Below, in pieces: positions 15,733-24,936 of a DNA stretch of 63,317 nucleotides. Below the pieces are notes generated by a model that had not been told where the DNA came from, did not search any database, and saw only the letters and a list, made by a program, of their open reading frames with translations. Within the stretch, counting starts at the first letter, position 1. Each line of letters opens with the position of its first letter. The position numbers and the translations under genes are program-made. This DNA comes from JAILEN01 sp036723975 (GTDB lineage Bacteria; Bacillota; Clostridia; Lachnospirales; Lachnospiraceae). The DNA lies in NCBI GenBank assembly GCA_036723975.1, contig DAIMGJ010000014.1:1-63317 (forward strand), given 5' to 3'.

Positions 15733-16473
15733 TTATCTTTTTACGTATGTAAACGTGCTGGCAATTTCTTTGGAATCGTAGATGCCTTCGATTCCTTCGG
15801 CCAATGGTTTGCGGGTTACAGCCATATAGATTCCCTTCTTTTCTGTATTAAAGAAGATTTCTCCGTTTTCGTCCGTATTTAAGAAACGCTCAAAGTATTC
15901 GTTTCCGTCATAGCAAACTACGCATACAGATGCACCCTTTACCGGGAACTTATCGTGAATCAGACAAAGATGCAAAACATCCGTATCAGCTTCCCAAGGC
16001 TTTGGAATAAAGCTGACTCTTGATTCATGGATAAAGTCGATCGTTCCCCTCTTCTCACCTACCGTAATGCAGGTCTCATAAATCTGCGGATAGTTCTTTG
16101 CATCCAAAATATCCGGATAGGTTCTGCGATCACCTTCGAAATACTCATCCTTTTCATTTCGAACGTAGTTGTTATCGTAAATTGCCATAATGGTATGGAT
16201 TCCTGTTGAAGTAGGAGTAAAGCGAAGCTCGTAATAATCTCCCATCTCATCTCCCGGACCCTTTACCGGAGTAATTGCAATCCGATTTCCTGCTTCATCC
16301 TGAACAAACACGCGAATTTCATCCAAACGGAAAAAGCCGTCCGGGCGCATATGGTGTCCCCAGCGCAAAATCGCGCATACTTCTTCTCCCGGTGCATAAA
16401 CAGATTTATCCGTTACCACCCATGCCTCATGTCCGTATACCATCATATGCGTGGTATCAATTCCTCTTCTCAT
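15733..16473 (-). CDS. DUF4198-family protein linked to a Nik/Opp-type importer
   Basis: A 246-residue, mostly beta-strand protein without a signal peptide or membrane segment. The N-terminus (GHEAWVVTDKSVYAPGEEV) and the later Ig-like stretch match DUF4198/carboxypeptidase-regulatory-like proteins. In Gram-negative bacteria DUF4198 proteins often accompany nickel or cobalt uptake systems as periplasmic metal-binding parts. Here it is the last gene of the importer operon and its start overlaps the methyltransferase stop by 4 nt. Several His and Cys residues (Gly-His-His near 40, Cys at about 130, 175 and 190) could bind metal. The function is not established. Confidence 0.65.
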   Translation of the reverse strand: MRRGIDTTHMMVYGHEAWVVTDKSVYAPGEEVCAILRWGHHMRPDGFFRLDEIRVFVQDEAGNRIAITPVKGPGDEMGDYYELRFTPTSTGIHTIMAIYDNNYVRNEKDEYFEGDRRTYPDILDAKNYPQIYETCITVGEKRGTIDFIHESRVSFIPKPWEADTDVLHLCLIHDKFPVKGASVCVVCYDGNEYFERFLNTDENGEIFFNTEKKGIYMAVTRKPLAEGIEGIYDSKEIASTFTYVKR

Positions 16474-17252
16474 TTCATTCCTCCGATTCTATTACTTCCA
16501 AATTTTTGTGCCTTAACCAAAAACATTCGCTCCGGCATATAAAAGTTATCTTTTTCATGATAAATGCGATCTCCCACACTAAGATCCGTATGAATGTTTT
16601 CATACTTTAATTGGGACAATACCTGTGCATCCCAATCCGGGCGATCCAAAGTAGAAATGGAAAGCATATGATAAATATCATGACATTCTTCAATCATTTG
16701 CTTTGCAACTTCTCCGTGTGCTAAGTTTTCATTCTGATCGCAATAATGAAATCCTTTGGCATATTCCGCATCATAAACAAGAAGCATTCCACCGGGTTTT
16801 AACACACGGTTCCACTCTTTGTACGCCTCAATCGGATGAGGAAGTGTCCAGGTCAAATTACGACTTATGACCACATCAAAGCTTTCGTCCGGAAAATCCA
16901 GTTTTTCCGCATCCATTACCTTTAAGGTTGCATCCACACCATGATGAGACAAAAGTTTCTTCCCGTTTTCAATCATCTCCGGTGTCAAATCCACCCCCGT
17001 CACATCACAATTAAACTCGGATAATACCATTTCAAAAAAAGCAGCTCCGCATCCCACATCCAAAACAGAAAGCTTGTCCTCCTTTGAAAAATGTCTTAAG
17101 AATTCAGCTTCCCAAAGCTGTTTTTTTTCGCTATGGATTTCCTCATGCTTATGTTCGCTAAAGCTGTCGGAACGTTTGGACCAATAGGCCAACACTTTTT
17201 CTTTTACCATATTGGATTCTTCATTAAATTCAATGTGCTTTAATACGCTCAT
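16470..17252 (-). CDS. Class I SAM-dependent methyltransferase
   Basis: The 260-residue protein has the standard methyltransferase motif I (VLDVGCGAAFFEM), the acidic residue after strand 2 (VTGVDLTPEMI), motif II-like DAEKLDFPDESFDVV and motif III (RVLKPGGMLLV), all typical of the Methyltransf_11 group. The substrate is unknown. It lies between a MATE exporter gene (1-nt gap) and the DUF4198 gene (4-nt overlap) within a metal/peptide-type importer operon. A role in finishing a small-molecule metal chelator is one possibility, but no other biosynthetic gene is visible nearby. Confidence 0.85.
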   Translation of the reverse strand: MSVLKHIEFNEESNMVKEKVLAYWSKRSDSFSEHKHEEIHSEKKQLWEAEFLRHFSKEDKLSVLDVGCGAAFFEMVLSEFNCDVTGVDLTPEMIENGKKLLSHHGVDATLKVMDAEKLDFPDESFDVVISRNLTWTLPHPIEAYKEWNRVLKPGGMLLVYDAEYAKGFHYCDQNENLAHGEVAKQMIEECHDIYHMLSISTLDRPDWDAQVLSQLKYENIHTDLSVGDRIYHEKDNFYMPERMFLVKAQKFGSNRIGGMK

Positions 17253-17253
17253 T

Positions 17254-18564
17254 TTATATATCCTTTATCACAAATCGTTTTCTTTTCCACCACACGTAAC
17301 CAATCAAAAGCATGGTGACCGTCGTTGTCCATGTAATAGGATACAATCCTACCAAATGCGGCAACAATATGTGTTCCTTCATCATAAAATGCAATACAAA
17401 CAGTCGCACCGGACACATATTTATAATCACGCACATCATTGGCAAAAGTGCGTCTCCCGTACTTCGAATGGTTCCCACCAAAACTTCCATAACAAGATAC
17501 AAAAAATAAAAAGGGAAACTGATACAAACCATTTTCATACCAAGTGCGATTACTTCTTCATTTTTGCCAAACAGCATAAACAAATACCTACGCATAATAA
17601 TCAAAATCACTGCCAATGTCAAAGTAAGCACAAGTCCAAAAATCATGGACCGCTTTACCCCGTTAAACATGCGCTCTTTATCACCGCTGCCATAATCCTG
17701 AGCAGCTATTACCGCATTTGCCTGTCCCACTGCCATAATCGGATAATAAATAAAGTTTTCCACCTTGTAATACGCCGCAAACGCTGCGATGGAAACAACT
17801 CCAAGGGTATTTACATCCGACTGAACAAAAAAGTTGGACAACGTAATAATACTTGCCTGCACCGCGGAAGGAATACCCACCTTTAAGATTTCCATGGTAT
17901 CCCACAAAGACAGACACGGCCGGATTTGTCCAATCTCCGTCTTTTTTGCGGTATGCAAAAAAACAAAGTAGGTAAGAACCGCTGCAATGGTTTGAGACAT
18001 AAGCGTGGTAAGTCCCGCTCCAAATACCCCCATTTGCAAGCGTACAATCAAGACATAGTTTAAAATCACATTTGCAATTCCACCCACAAGCTGAGTCAGC
18101 ATGGGGCGCATAGAATCTCCCATGGCACGAAGGATCCCGGTTATCACATTATACAGCGTAATGGAAATCACACTAAGCGAATACACCCGTAAATACACCA
18201 AAGCAGACAAAAAGATTCTCTTAGGAATATGCATAAAGGATAACAGCCATCCCGCGGATGCTTCCAAAAGCACAACAAACAAAACTGCAAGAATGGCAAT
18301 TAATACAAGGGATGCTCCTACCGCCCGTTTGATTTTCCCAAAGTTTTTTTCACCATAAAGTCTGGCCACATGGGTACTGATTCCCACACTAAGTCCGGTA
18401 AAAATACCGATAATCACCGTTGCAATAATGGAGGTTCCGCCGATTGCAGCCACTCCATCGCTTCCTATGTACCATCCTGCAAAAATCAAATCCGTTGTGG
18501 AATACAATTGTTGAATTAAGGCGCTGCCCAAAAAAGGAAGGGCAAATCGTATCAATCGTTTCAT
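17254..18564 (-). CDS. MATE-family efflux transporter
   Basis: A 436-residue, 12-helix membrane protein with the MatE repeat pattern: FALPFLGSALIQQLYSTTD at the N-terminus and the equivalent VGIPSAVQASIITLSNFF in the second half. MATE proteins export organic cations and other small molecules against Na+ or H+ gradients. It sits within an importer operon, immediately after the second ATPase gene and 1 nt before the methyltransferase gene. An import/export pair for the same compound, as in metallophore systems, is a plausible but unproven reading. Confidence 0.92.
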   Translation of the reverse strand: MKRLIRFALPFLGSALIQQLYSTTDLIFAGWYIGSDGVAAIGGTSIIATVIIGIFTGLSVGISTHVARLYGEKNFGKIKRAVGASLVLIAILAVLFVVLLEASAGWLLSFMHIPKRIFLSALVYLRVYSLSVISITLYNVITGILRAMGDSMRPMLTQLVGGIANVILNYVLIVRLQMGVFGAGLTTLMSQTIAAVLTYFVFLHTAKKTEIGQIRPCLSLWDTMEILKVGIPSAVQASIITLSNFFVQSDVNTLGVVSIAAFAAYYKVENFIYYPIMAVGQANAVIAAQDYGSGDKERMFNGVKRSMIFGLVLTLTLAVILIIMRRYLFMLFGKNEEVIALGMKMVCISFPFYFLYLVMEVLVGTIRSTGDALLPMMCVIINMCPVRLFVLHFMMKEHILLPHLVGLYPITWTTTVTMLLIGYVWWKRKRFVIKDI

Positions 18565-19302
18565 TTAACAAACCCCCAAAGATGCTGCAATCAGGCTCTT
18601 TGTGTACTCGCTTTTCGGGTGATTGATAAGATCTTTTGTTATTCCTTCTTCCACAACTTTTCCATCCTTCATTACAATCAGGCGATTACAGATATTGCTG
18701 ACAAGGGCAATGTCGTGAGACACAAACAAAATCGAAAGTTTTTCAGTCTGATTTAATTTTGCAATCAACTCCACCACCTTTGCCTGGGTCGTTACATCCA
18801 AAGCACTCGTGATTTCATCACATAAAAGTACCCTTGTCTTATGAAGCAGTGCGCGGGAAATCGCCATTCTCTGGCACTGTCCTCCGGAAAGTTCTCTTGG
18901 TTTTCGATCAAGCAAATCTGTGGAAAGATTTACCTTTTTTAAAACTTCAAATACTTCCTCATTTGAATACTTTCCCCCTTCCATCAAAGACTTTTTCATG
19001 GAAAAACGGGGGTCAAAGGAGCCGTAGGCATCCTGGAAAATAATCTGTAAGGACCGTCCGGTATCCTTTAATGAAGCGCCTGTATATTCCTTTTCTTTCA
19101 TATACAAGTTTCCGCTATCCGGCCTTTCGATACCGGAGGCCATGCGAAGAAGCGTACTTTTTCCACTGCCGCTTTCTCCCACAATTCCAAGGATTTCTCC
19201 TTCAAAAAGTGCAAAGTCCACCTGAGAAAGAGCCTGTTTTTTTTGCCCATCGATTTTGTATGCTTTATTTAAATTTTCGCCTTTTAAAATCACTTTCTGC
19301 AT
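18565..19302 (-). CDS. ABC importer ATPase, Nik/Opp/Dpp family (second subunit)
   Basis: A 245-residue ATPase with Walker A GESGSGKST, signature ELSGGQCQRMA, Walker B VLLCDEITSALD and switch histidine in FVSHD. Together with the product of the preceding gene (19308-20093) it should form the heterodimeric motor of a NikABCDE/Opp-type importer. It lacks the long C-terminal oligopeptide/dipeptide extension of OppD/F, which favours a nickel-type rather than an oligopeptide-type system. Confidence 0.92.
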   Translation of the reverse strand: MQKVILKGENLNKAYKIDGQKKQALSQVDFALFEGEILGIVGESGSGKSTLLRMASGIERPDSGNLYMKEKEYTGASLKDTGRSLQIIFQDAYGSFDPRFSMKKSLMEGGKYSNEEVFEVLKKVNLSTDLLDRKPRELSGGQCQRMAISRALLHKTRVLLCDEITSALDVTTQAKVVELIAKLNQTEKLSILFVSHDIALVSNICNRLIVMKDGKVVEEGITKDLINHPKSEYTKSLIAASLGVC

Positions 19303-19307
19303 AAAGT

Positions 19308-20093
19308 CTATTCCAATTCATCGATTTTCAGCTTCGGTACATCGCAAAGAAGTTTTTTTGTATACTCGCATTTGGGGTTGGAAAAGATTTCCTCCACCCT
19401 TCCGTATTCTACGATTTTTCCATCCTTCATAATCGCCACGTTATCCGCCATGGTTCTTGCAATTCCAAGGTGATGGGTTACCATTAAAATCGCCGTATCA
19501 TTTTCCCTTCGAAGTGTTTTTAACTCTTCCACCACAATCCGTGCCGTCGTTACATCCAACGCACTGGTTGCTTCGTCACAAAGTAAAAGCTTTGGCTTTT
19601 TCATATACGAAAAGGCAATTGCGATTCGTTGATTCATACCGCCGCTCATTTCATAGGGGCGGCTTTTTAAAATGCTTTTTCCATCCTTTAGGCCAAGGGT
19701 TTCAAACACGTTTCCAATCCGATTTTCATCGTATGCCATTTTTGATCCCTTAAGGGCTTCGCGAAACTGCTTTTCAAATGTTCTAAGAGGATTAAAGGAG
19801 CCACCGGGATTTTGTGGAATCAATCCCACCTCTGTTCCCATAAGTGCCTGTTTTTCCTTTTTCGTTTTACAGTCTTTGCCGAACAAAACCACCTCTCCTG
19901 CAGTAACGGTGGCATTTTCAAGGCCGTGAATGGCCTTTATCAGGGTAGACTTTCCGCTTCCGCTTTCTCCCACAATACAAAGGATTTCTCCTTTTTTCAT
20001 GGATAAAGAGACATCGGAAACCACAGCATCCAAGCCATAGGATACGGACAGATTTTTCAATTGTAATACGTATTTTTCGCTGTTATTTTGCAT
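19308..20093 (-). CDS. ABC importer ATPase, Nik/Opp/Dpp family (first subunit)
   Basis: A 261-residue ATPase with Walker A GESGSGKSTLIKAI, signature EMSGGMNQRIAI, Walker B LLLCDEATSALD and switch His in VTHHLG. It overlaps the end of the second permease gene by 11 nt, so translation is probably coupled. It lacks the C-terminal Opp extension with its Fe-S cysteines. It pairs with the 18565-19302 protein. Confidence 0.92.
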   Translation of the reverse strand: MQNNSEKYVLQLKNLSVSYGLDAVVSDVSLSMKKGEILCIVGESGSGKSTLIKAIHGLENATVTAGEVVLFGKDCKTKKEKQALMGTEVGLIPQNPGGSFNPLRTFEKQFREALKGSKMAYDENRIGNVFETLGLKDGKSILKSRPYEMSGGMNQRIAIAFSYMKKPKLLLCDEATSALDVTTARIVVEELKTLRRENDTAILMVTHHLGIARTMADNVAIMKDGKIVEYGRVEEIFSNPKCEYTKKLLCDVPKLKIDELE

Positions 20094-20892
20094 TTTTATA
20101 CTCCATTACCGCGTCCCCCAAATAGTTAAATGACACAATTGTAATTACCGTTGCTGCAGCCGGGAACAAAACCGCCCAGGGTGCAATCTGAATGTAGGCT
20201 CTGGCCTCGGCAATCATAGAGCCCCATTCCGCCTGTGGCGGCACGACGCCAAGTCCCAAGAAGGACAAGCCGGAAATACCAATCATTGTACTACCGATTT
20301 GCGTTAACGCATTCATAAACACCGGTTCCACAATATTCGGGAGGATATGTCGCATCAAAATATACGCCCCGTTTTTCCCAGACATTTTGGCGACAATAAT
20401 ATAGGGTTCGTTTTTAATGGATTTCGTATGGCTTCGCGCCAGTCTTGCAAAGGAAGTCCAAAGTGTAACTCCCAGTGCAATCAAGGCTCCGCCAAGTCCG
20501 CCGCCTAAGATTCCGGCTACTGCAATGGCAACCACCATCTGTGGAAAGGCCAGCATTAAGTCAGCCACGCGCATCAACACATCATCCAGAATTCCTCCGT
20601 AGTATCCGCAGAGCATACCGATAAAGGTGCCCAAAACAAAGGAGACTCCCACCAAAAAGAAGGTAGCTGCTATCGTAGTTTTGGTTCCCACCAAAACCCG
20701 GGAAAGCACGCATCTGCCCAAATTATCCGTTCCAAACAAAAACTGCGGTGACGGAGCTTTTCGGATATAAAGTGCATTTGTCGTATAGGGATCGTTCGGT
20801 GCCAAAACTTCGGAAAAAAGTGCAATTAACACGAGAATTCCAACAACAATTGCAGCTGCAATCATTTTTCTCTTTTTTCTCTTCAGACTCAT
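20083..20892 (-). CDS. ABC importer permease, NikC/DppC-like
   Basis: A 269-residue permease with six predicted helices. The N-terminal stretch VLAPNDPYTTNALYIRKAPS ends in the conserved FGTDNLGRCVLSRVLVGT block of NikC/DppC/OppC proteins. The EAA-like ATPase-contact loop is present (EPYIIVAKMSGKNGAYILM). It is the second of two permeases of one importer; its start overlaps the first permease gene by 4 nt. Confidence 0.93.
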   Translation of the reverse strand: MSLKRKKRKMIAAAIVVGILVLIALFSEVLAPNDPYTTNALYIRKAPSPQFLFGTDNLGRCVLSRVLVGTKTTIAATFFLVGVSFVLGTFIGMLCGYYGGILDDVLMRVADLMLAFPQMVVAIAVAGILGGGLGGALIALGVTLWTSFARLARSHTKSIKNEPYIIVAKMSGKNGAYILMRHILPNIVEPVFMNALTQIGSTMIGISGLSFLGLGVVPPQAEWGSMIAEARAYIQIAPWAVLFPAAATVITIVSFNYLGDAVMEYKNAK

Positions 20893-21815
20893 TCACTCAC
20901 CCTCGGATCAATTACTTTGCATAAAACATCAGATAAAAAGTTTAAAACCACATAAATGGTTCCCATTACAATAACAAATCCCATTATCACAGGATAGTCT
21001 CTGGCATCGATGGAATCCATAACAAGTTTTCCGATTCCGGGCCAGCGAAAAATCGTTTCTATTACCACACTTCCACCCATAAGCACACCGATTTGCAGTG
21101 CCACGATGGTAAAAATATGACCCAAAGAGTTGTATAAAACATTATGGAACAATACGTCCTTTTCCCGAACGCCGCGACTGCGAAGTCCAACCACATAATC
21201 CTTTTTTAATTCCGTAAGGATTTCTGTGCGAATCTGTCGTATAAATCTTGTGCTCATTGGAATTGCCAGGCAAAGGGTCGGTAAAATAAGCCCTTCAAAG
21301 GTTCCCGTTGCAATGATTGGGAACAGATTTAATCGAATACAGAAAACGTACATCAAAAGAACCGAAAGTAAAAAATTCGGTAATGAATTTCCAATAAAAG
21401 AGAATAATCGCACGACATGATCAAAAATACTGTTTTCCTTTACAGCAGAATATACGCCCAAAGGAACGGATATCACAAGTGACAACAACAAACTAAAAAG
21501 AGCCAGTACAATTGTATTTTTAAGTCCTTTTACAAGTTTCGGTGCCACAGGAAGATCATCTTTAAAAGACACACCAAAATCGCCATGGAGGACACCCAGT
21601 GCCCATTCTCCATAGCGTACCAAAAACGGGCGTGCAAGCCCCATCCTCTCTCGTTCTGCATTTAAAACCTCTTTTGTAACCGCAACACCCTGCGAAGAAA
21701 GTCGCTTCTCCGCAGGGTCTCCCGGTGCAAGATACATTAATAAAAAGGTCAGCATACTAAGAACAATAAGAAGAACTATCAGTTCTAAAAATCGTTTTGC
21801 AATCTGTTTTTTCAT
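20889..21815 (-). CDS. ABC importer permease, NikB/DppB-like
   Basis: A 308-residue permease. It shows the DppB/NikB signature: an N-terminal helix, 'YLAPGDPAEKRL', 'LGLARPFLVRYGEW', then the core helices and the EAA-type loop (KKDYVVGLRSRGVREKDVLF). It lies 48 nt after the binding-protein gene and overlaps the next permease gene by 4 nt. Membrane partner of the 20083-20892 protein. Confidence 0.93.
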   Translation of the reverse strand: MKKQIAKRFLELIVLLIVLSMLTFLLMYLAPGDPAEKRLSSQGVAVTKEVLNAERERMGLARPFLVRYGEWALGVLHGDFGVSFKDDLPVAPKLVKGLKNTIVLALFSLLLSLVISVPLGVYSAVKENSIFDHVVRLFSFIGNSLPNFLLSVLLMYVFCIRLNLFPIIATGTFEGLILPTLCLAIPMSTRFIRQIRTEILTELKKDYVVGLRSRGVREKDVLFHNVLYNSLGHIFTIVALQIGVLMGGSVVIETIFRWPGIGKLVMDSIDARDYPVIMGFVIVMGTIYVVLNFLSDVLCKVIDPRVSE

Positions 21816-21863
21816 AGTATCCAGTCATTATACTATCGGAGTCGCTTTGCGAACCCGAGCATT

Positions 21864-23420
21864 TTATTTTGTAGTATTGGCATCAATGCCATAGAAATCG
21901 AACGGTACATTCTCCGCAAATCCGGATACACTCGGCTTCATAACTGTGGTGTGATTAAAAAGTCCCACATATCCAAATGCATTATCGTCGATGGCAATCT
22001 GAATAATCTTGTTTGCAAGTTCTGCTCTTTTGGCTGTATCCACTTCCACACGTAACTGTTCAATCATCTTCTGGCATTCATCAGACTTGAATCCGCCAAC
22101 GTTATAGTAAGCGCCCTCAGCAAGAGTAGAATCGATGAAGTAAAGCGGATCACCGCACTTATCGGAAATCATGCAGTAAAGTGCAAGGTCGAAATCTCCG
22201 GTTGCGATATAGGTAGAATCCGGATCCTCCTCTACTACAAGAGTAGAATCAACGCCGATTGCCTTTAACTGTTCCTGAATTAAAAGTGCCAAAGTATCCA
22301 AAGATCTGGCTGCATAGTAAGAAATATTGATATTTAAAGGTTTGCCGTTCTTTTCATAAATACCGTCTGCATTTAAGGTATATCCGTCGTCTTCTAAAAG
22401 CTGTTTTGCCTTTGCAGTATCAACGCCCGGAATCGTAACCTTTGAATAGGCTGCACTTTCAGGGAACGGAGCCTTTGCTGCTGATACGGTTCCCTCTAAG
22501 TATTTTGCAATCGCATCTTTATCAACAGTTAAGTTGATTGCTTCGCGAACTGCATCATCCAAATGATTTTCATTTAAGATATAAAACTGTAATCTTGTAC
22601 CTGCTACAGATGCTACCTTGTAGTTTTCAGGGTCAGCATTGTATACTTCCAAAGCTGCGGAAGATACACTGTTGTAGCAGTCGATTTCACCACTCTGCAT
22701 TGCAAGAAGTTTTGGATCATCTTCCTGCATATAGTAAAATACTGCTCCGTCAAGGTTTACATCGCCACCCCAGTAGTTCTCGTTTTTCTTAACGGTAACA
22801 TCACCTTCCGGAATAAACTCTTCAATTACAAAAGGTCCGGTACAAATCGGATTGTTATCAAAATCTGTGGTGTTATCCAAGTCGATCATACCAAACTCAG
22901 GGCTGGCCAAATCGCTTTTTAAAGTAGGATATACTTCATCGCCTGTGTTGATAACGATGGTCTTATCATCAGTTGCTTCATAAGTAAAGGTCCCAAAAAC
23001 GTCAAATCTTCCGTTTACTTCAGCAACACGCTGGATGTTACGGATTACCATTTCTGCTGTAAGCGGATTACCGTTGGAAAATGCGACACCGTCATTTAAG
23101 GTAATGGTCCATGTAGTTCCATCCGCTACTGCATCCTTTGCAAGGCAGGAAACAGCCGTGCTGTTTTCGTCGAGCATGAAAAGTGCCTCTGATAAACCGT
23201 AAACAGAGGTATACCATCCATAATACTCCTTATGTACATCCAGACTCGGATATGCAAAAGAAGCTGCTGTACGTAAAATATTATCTTTCGTCTCTTCACT
23301 TTCTGTAGTGGCTGCATCTGCCACGTCAGTGGTATCGGCACTGTTTTTTGAACCACATCCGAAAGTTCCAAAAAGCATTACAAGTGCAAGTAATAATGCA
23401 ATGATTTTCTTTGTTTTCAT
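21864..23420 (-). CDS. Family 5 solute-binding lipoprotein, NikA-like
   Basis: A 518-residue extracellular lipoprotein: signal MKTKKIIALLLALVMLFG, then TFGC with Cys22 as lipid anchor, followed by a Ser/Thr/Glu-rich linker. The mature part matches family 5 (SBP_bac_5) proteins, with blocks such as 'LNDGVAFSNGNPLTAEMVIRN' and 'TGPFVIEEF'. The closest functional relatives by pattern are nickel-binding NikA and peptide-binding DppA. The cargo cannot be fixed from sequence; the operon (DUF4198, no Opp-type ATPase tails) points to a metal or metal chelate. A 12-bp inverted repeat overlaps its ribosome site. Confidence 0.9.
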   Translation of the reverse strand: MKTKKIIALLLALVMLFGTFGCGSKNSADTTDVADAATTESEETKDNILRTAASFAYPSLDVHKEYYGWYTSVYGLSEALFMLDENSTAVSCLAKDAVADGTTWTITLNDGVAFSNGNPLTAEMVIRNIQRVAEVNGRFDVFGTFTYEATDDKTIVINTGDEVYPTLKSDLASPEFGMIDLDNTTDFDNNPICTGPFVIEEFIPEGDVTVKKNENYWGGDVNLDGAVFYYMQEDDPKLLAMQSGEIDCYNSVSSAALEVYNADPENYKVASVAGTRLQFYILNENHLDDAVREAINLTVDKDAIAKYLEGTVSAAKAPFPESAAYSKVTIPGVDTAKAKQLLEDDGYTLNADGIYEKNGKPLNINISYYAARSLDTLALLIQEQLKAIGVDSTLVVEEDPDSTYIATGDFDLALYCMISDKCGDPLYFIDSTLAEGAYYNVGGFKSDECQKMIEQLRVEVDTAKRAELANKIIQIAIDDNAFGYVGLFNHTTVMKPSVSGFAENVPFDFYGIDANTTK

Positions 23421-23426
23421 AAAAAA

Positions 23427-23460
23427 ATACTCCTCTCTTCATAGATACAGAGAGGAGTAT
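23427..23460 (-). promoter_or_regulatory. Perfect 12-bp inverted repeat over the promoter and ribosome site of the importer operon
   Basis: Arms ATACTCCTCTCT and AGAGAGGAGTAT (10-nt loop) end 6 nt before the start codon. The downstream arm contains the Shine-Dalgarno GAGGAG and is followed by a T-run, so in RNA it could act as a terminator or hide the ribosome site. The upstream arm contains TATACT, which with TTGTGG 17 bp earlier forms a possible promoter, so in DNA it could be an operator. Confidence 0.65.
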
Positions 23461-23497
23461 AATCCTTAAAAATAGCGTCCACAAGCCCCGTGGGGGG

Positions 23498-24904
23498 TTA
23501 TTTTTTTATTTCCATTTGCATTTCTTTGGAAACGATCAGATATTCTTTGCAGCGTTCAATCTCATCTTCTATCGCTTCTTTTCCGGGAGCCCCCGTGGTC
23601 AGTCGTTTATTGACACAGGTCTCCAAAGAAATGGCATCATAAATGTCACTGTCAAATTCCGGAGCAAAGGACTGTAACTCTTCAAGCGAGAGTTCATCAA
23701 TCGAGAGCCCCTTTTCAATGCAGAATACCACAATCCGTCCGATGATACCGTGTGCATCACGGAACGGTACCCCTTTGTTTACCAGATAATCCGCTGCATC
23801 CGTCGCATTGGTAAAGCCCTTCATGGCGCTTTCTGCCATGACTTTTTTATTGAACTTCATGGTAGCAATCATTCCATCAAATAAAGCAATGCATCCTTTA
23901 ACTGTATCAATGGCATCAAAGGAAAGCTCCTTGTCTTCCTGCATATCCTTATTGTACGCAAGGGGAATTCCCTTCATGGTGGTAAGAAGGCTTGTTAAGG
24001 CTCCATATACACGTCCGGTTTTTCCTCTTACCAGTTCAGCGATATCCGGATTTTTCTTCTGGGGCATAATGGAGCTTCCCGTACTGTAGGCATCATCAAT
24101 TTCCACAAAACCATATTCATTGGAATTCCAGATGATAACTTCCTCGGAAAATCTGGAAAGATGCATCATAATCATAGAAAGAGCGGATAAAAACTCAATC
24201 AAATAATCGCGGTCGGAAACCCCGTCCATACTGTTTGCTGTAGGTTCATAAAAACCAAGTTCCTCTGCTACAAATTCCCTATCAAGAGGATACGTGGTTC
24301 CGGCCAACGCTCCGCTTCCAAGAGGACAATAATTCATGCGCTCATAAATATCCAAAAGGCGAAGTCGGTCGCGCTTAAACATTTCAAAGTAGGCACCAAA
24401 GTGATGAGCCAAGGTAATGGGCTGCGCCTTTTGCAAATGGGTAAAGCCCGGCATATAAGTTTCCTTATTCTCTTCCATCACAGATAATATGGTTTCAAGG
24501 AAGTGTTCCAAAAGGCCATCCACTTCCACCACCTGACCACGAGTATAAAGACGCATATCCAGTGCCACCTGATCGTTTCTGCTTCGGCCGGTATGCAGTT
24601 TTTTGCCGGCATCCCCGATGCGGTCAATCAAATTCGCCTCCACAAAGCTGTGAATGTCTTCGTACTCGTCGGTAATCTCTAATTTCCCCTCATCCACATC
24701 TTTTTCAATGGAATCCAGACCGCCAAGAATCGCATCCCTTTCCTCATTCGTAAGAATACCCTGCTTTGCAAGCATTTTTACGTGTGCGCGGCTGCCTGCC
24801 ACATCCTCATGAAAGAACTTTTGATCAAAGCCAATGGATGCGTTGAAGGCGTATACCAGTTTGTCTGTTTCTTTTGTGAAGCGTCCTCCCCAAAGTTGAG
24901 CCAT
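23498..24904 (-). CDS. argH: Argininosuccinate lyase
   Basis: This enzyme splits argininosuccinate to arginine and fumarate, the last step of arginine synthesis. The 468-residue sequence starts LWGGRFTKETD, contains HTGRSRNDQVALD with the active-site region, and carries the fumarase/aspartase-superfamily signature GSSIMPQKKNPD. The start follows GGAG in the sequence before ATG at 24904. The neighbouring arginine genes (argG and others) are not in the window. It follows queH by 32 nt and is probably in the same transcript. Confidence 0.97.
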   Translation of the reverse strand: MAQLWGGRFTKETDKLVYAFNASIGFDQKFFHEDVAGSRAHVKMLAKQGILTNEERDAILGGLDSIEKDVDEGKLEITDEYEDIHSFVEANLIDRIGDAGKKLHTGRSRNDQVALDMRLYTRGQVVEVDGLLEHFLETILSVMEENKETYMPGFTHLQKAQPITLAHHFGAYFEMFKRDRLRLLDIYERMNYCPLGSGALAGTTYPLDREFVAEELGFYEPTANSMDGVSDRDYLIEFLSALSMIMMHLSRFSEEVIIWNSNEYGFVEIDDAYSTGSSIMPQKKNPDIAELVRGKTGRVYGALTSLLTTMKGIPLAYNKDMQEDKELSFDAIDTVKGCIALFDGMIATMKFNKKVMAESAMKGFTNATDAADYLVNKGVPFRDAHGIIGRIVVFCIEKGLSIDELSLEELQSFAPEFDSDIYDAISLETCVNKRLTTGAPGKEAIEDEIERCKEYLIVSKEMQMEIKK

Positions 24905-24936
24905 AATCTTTTCTCCTTTTTCCTTTTCGTCAACTA

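Noticed and set aside
15733..23420. Staphylopine-type metallophore cluster
   Set aside because: The importer and an exporter are present, but no nicotianamine-synthase-like or opine-dehydrogenase gene was found, so the specific label cannot be supported.
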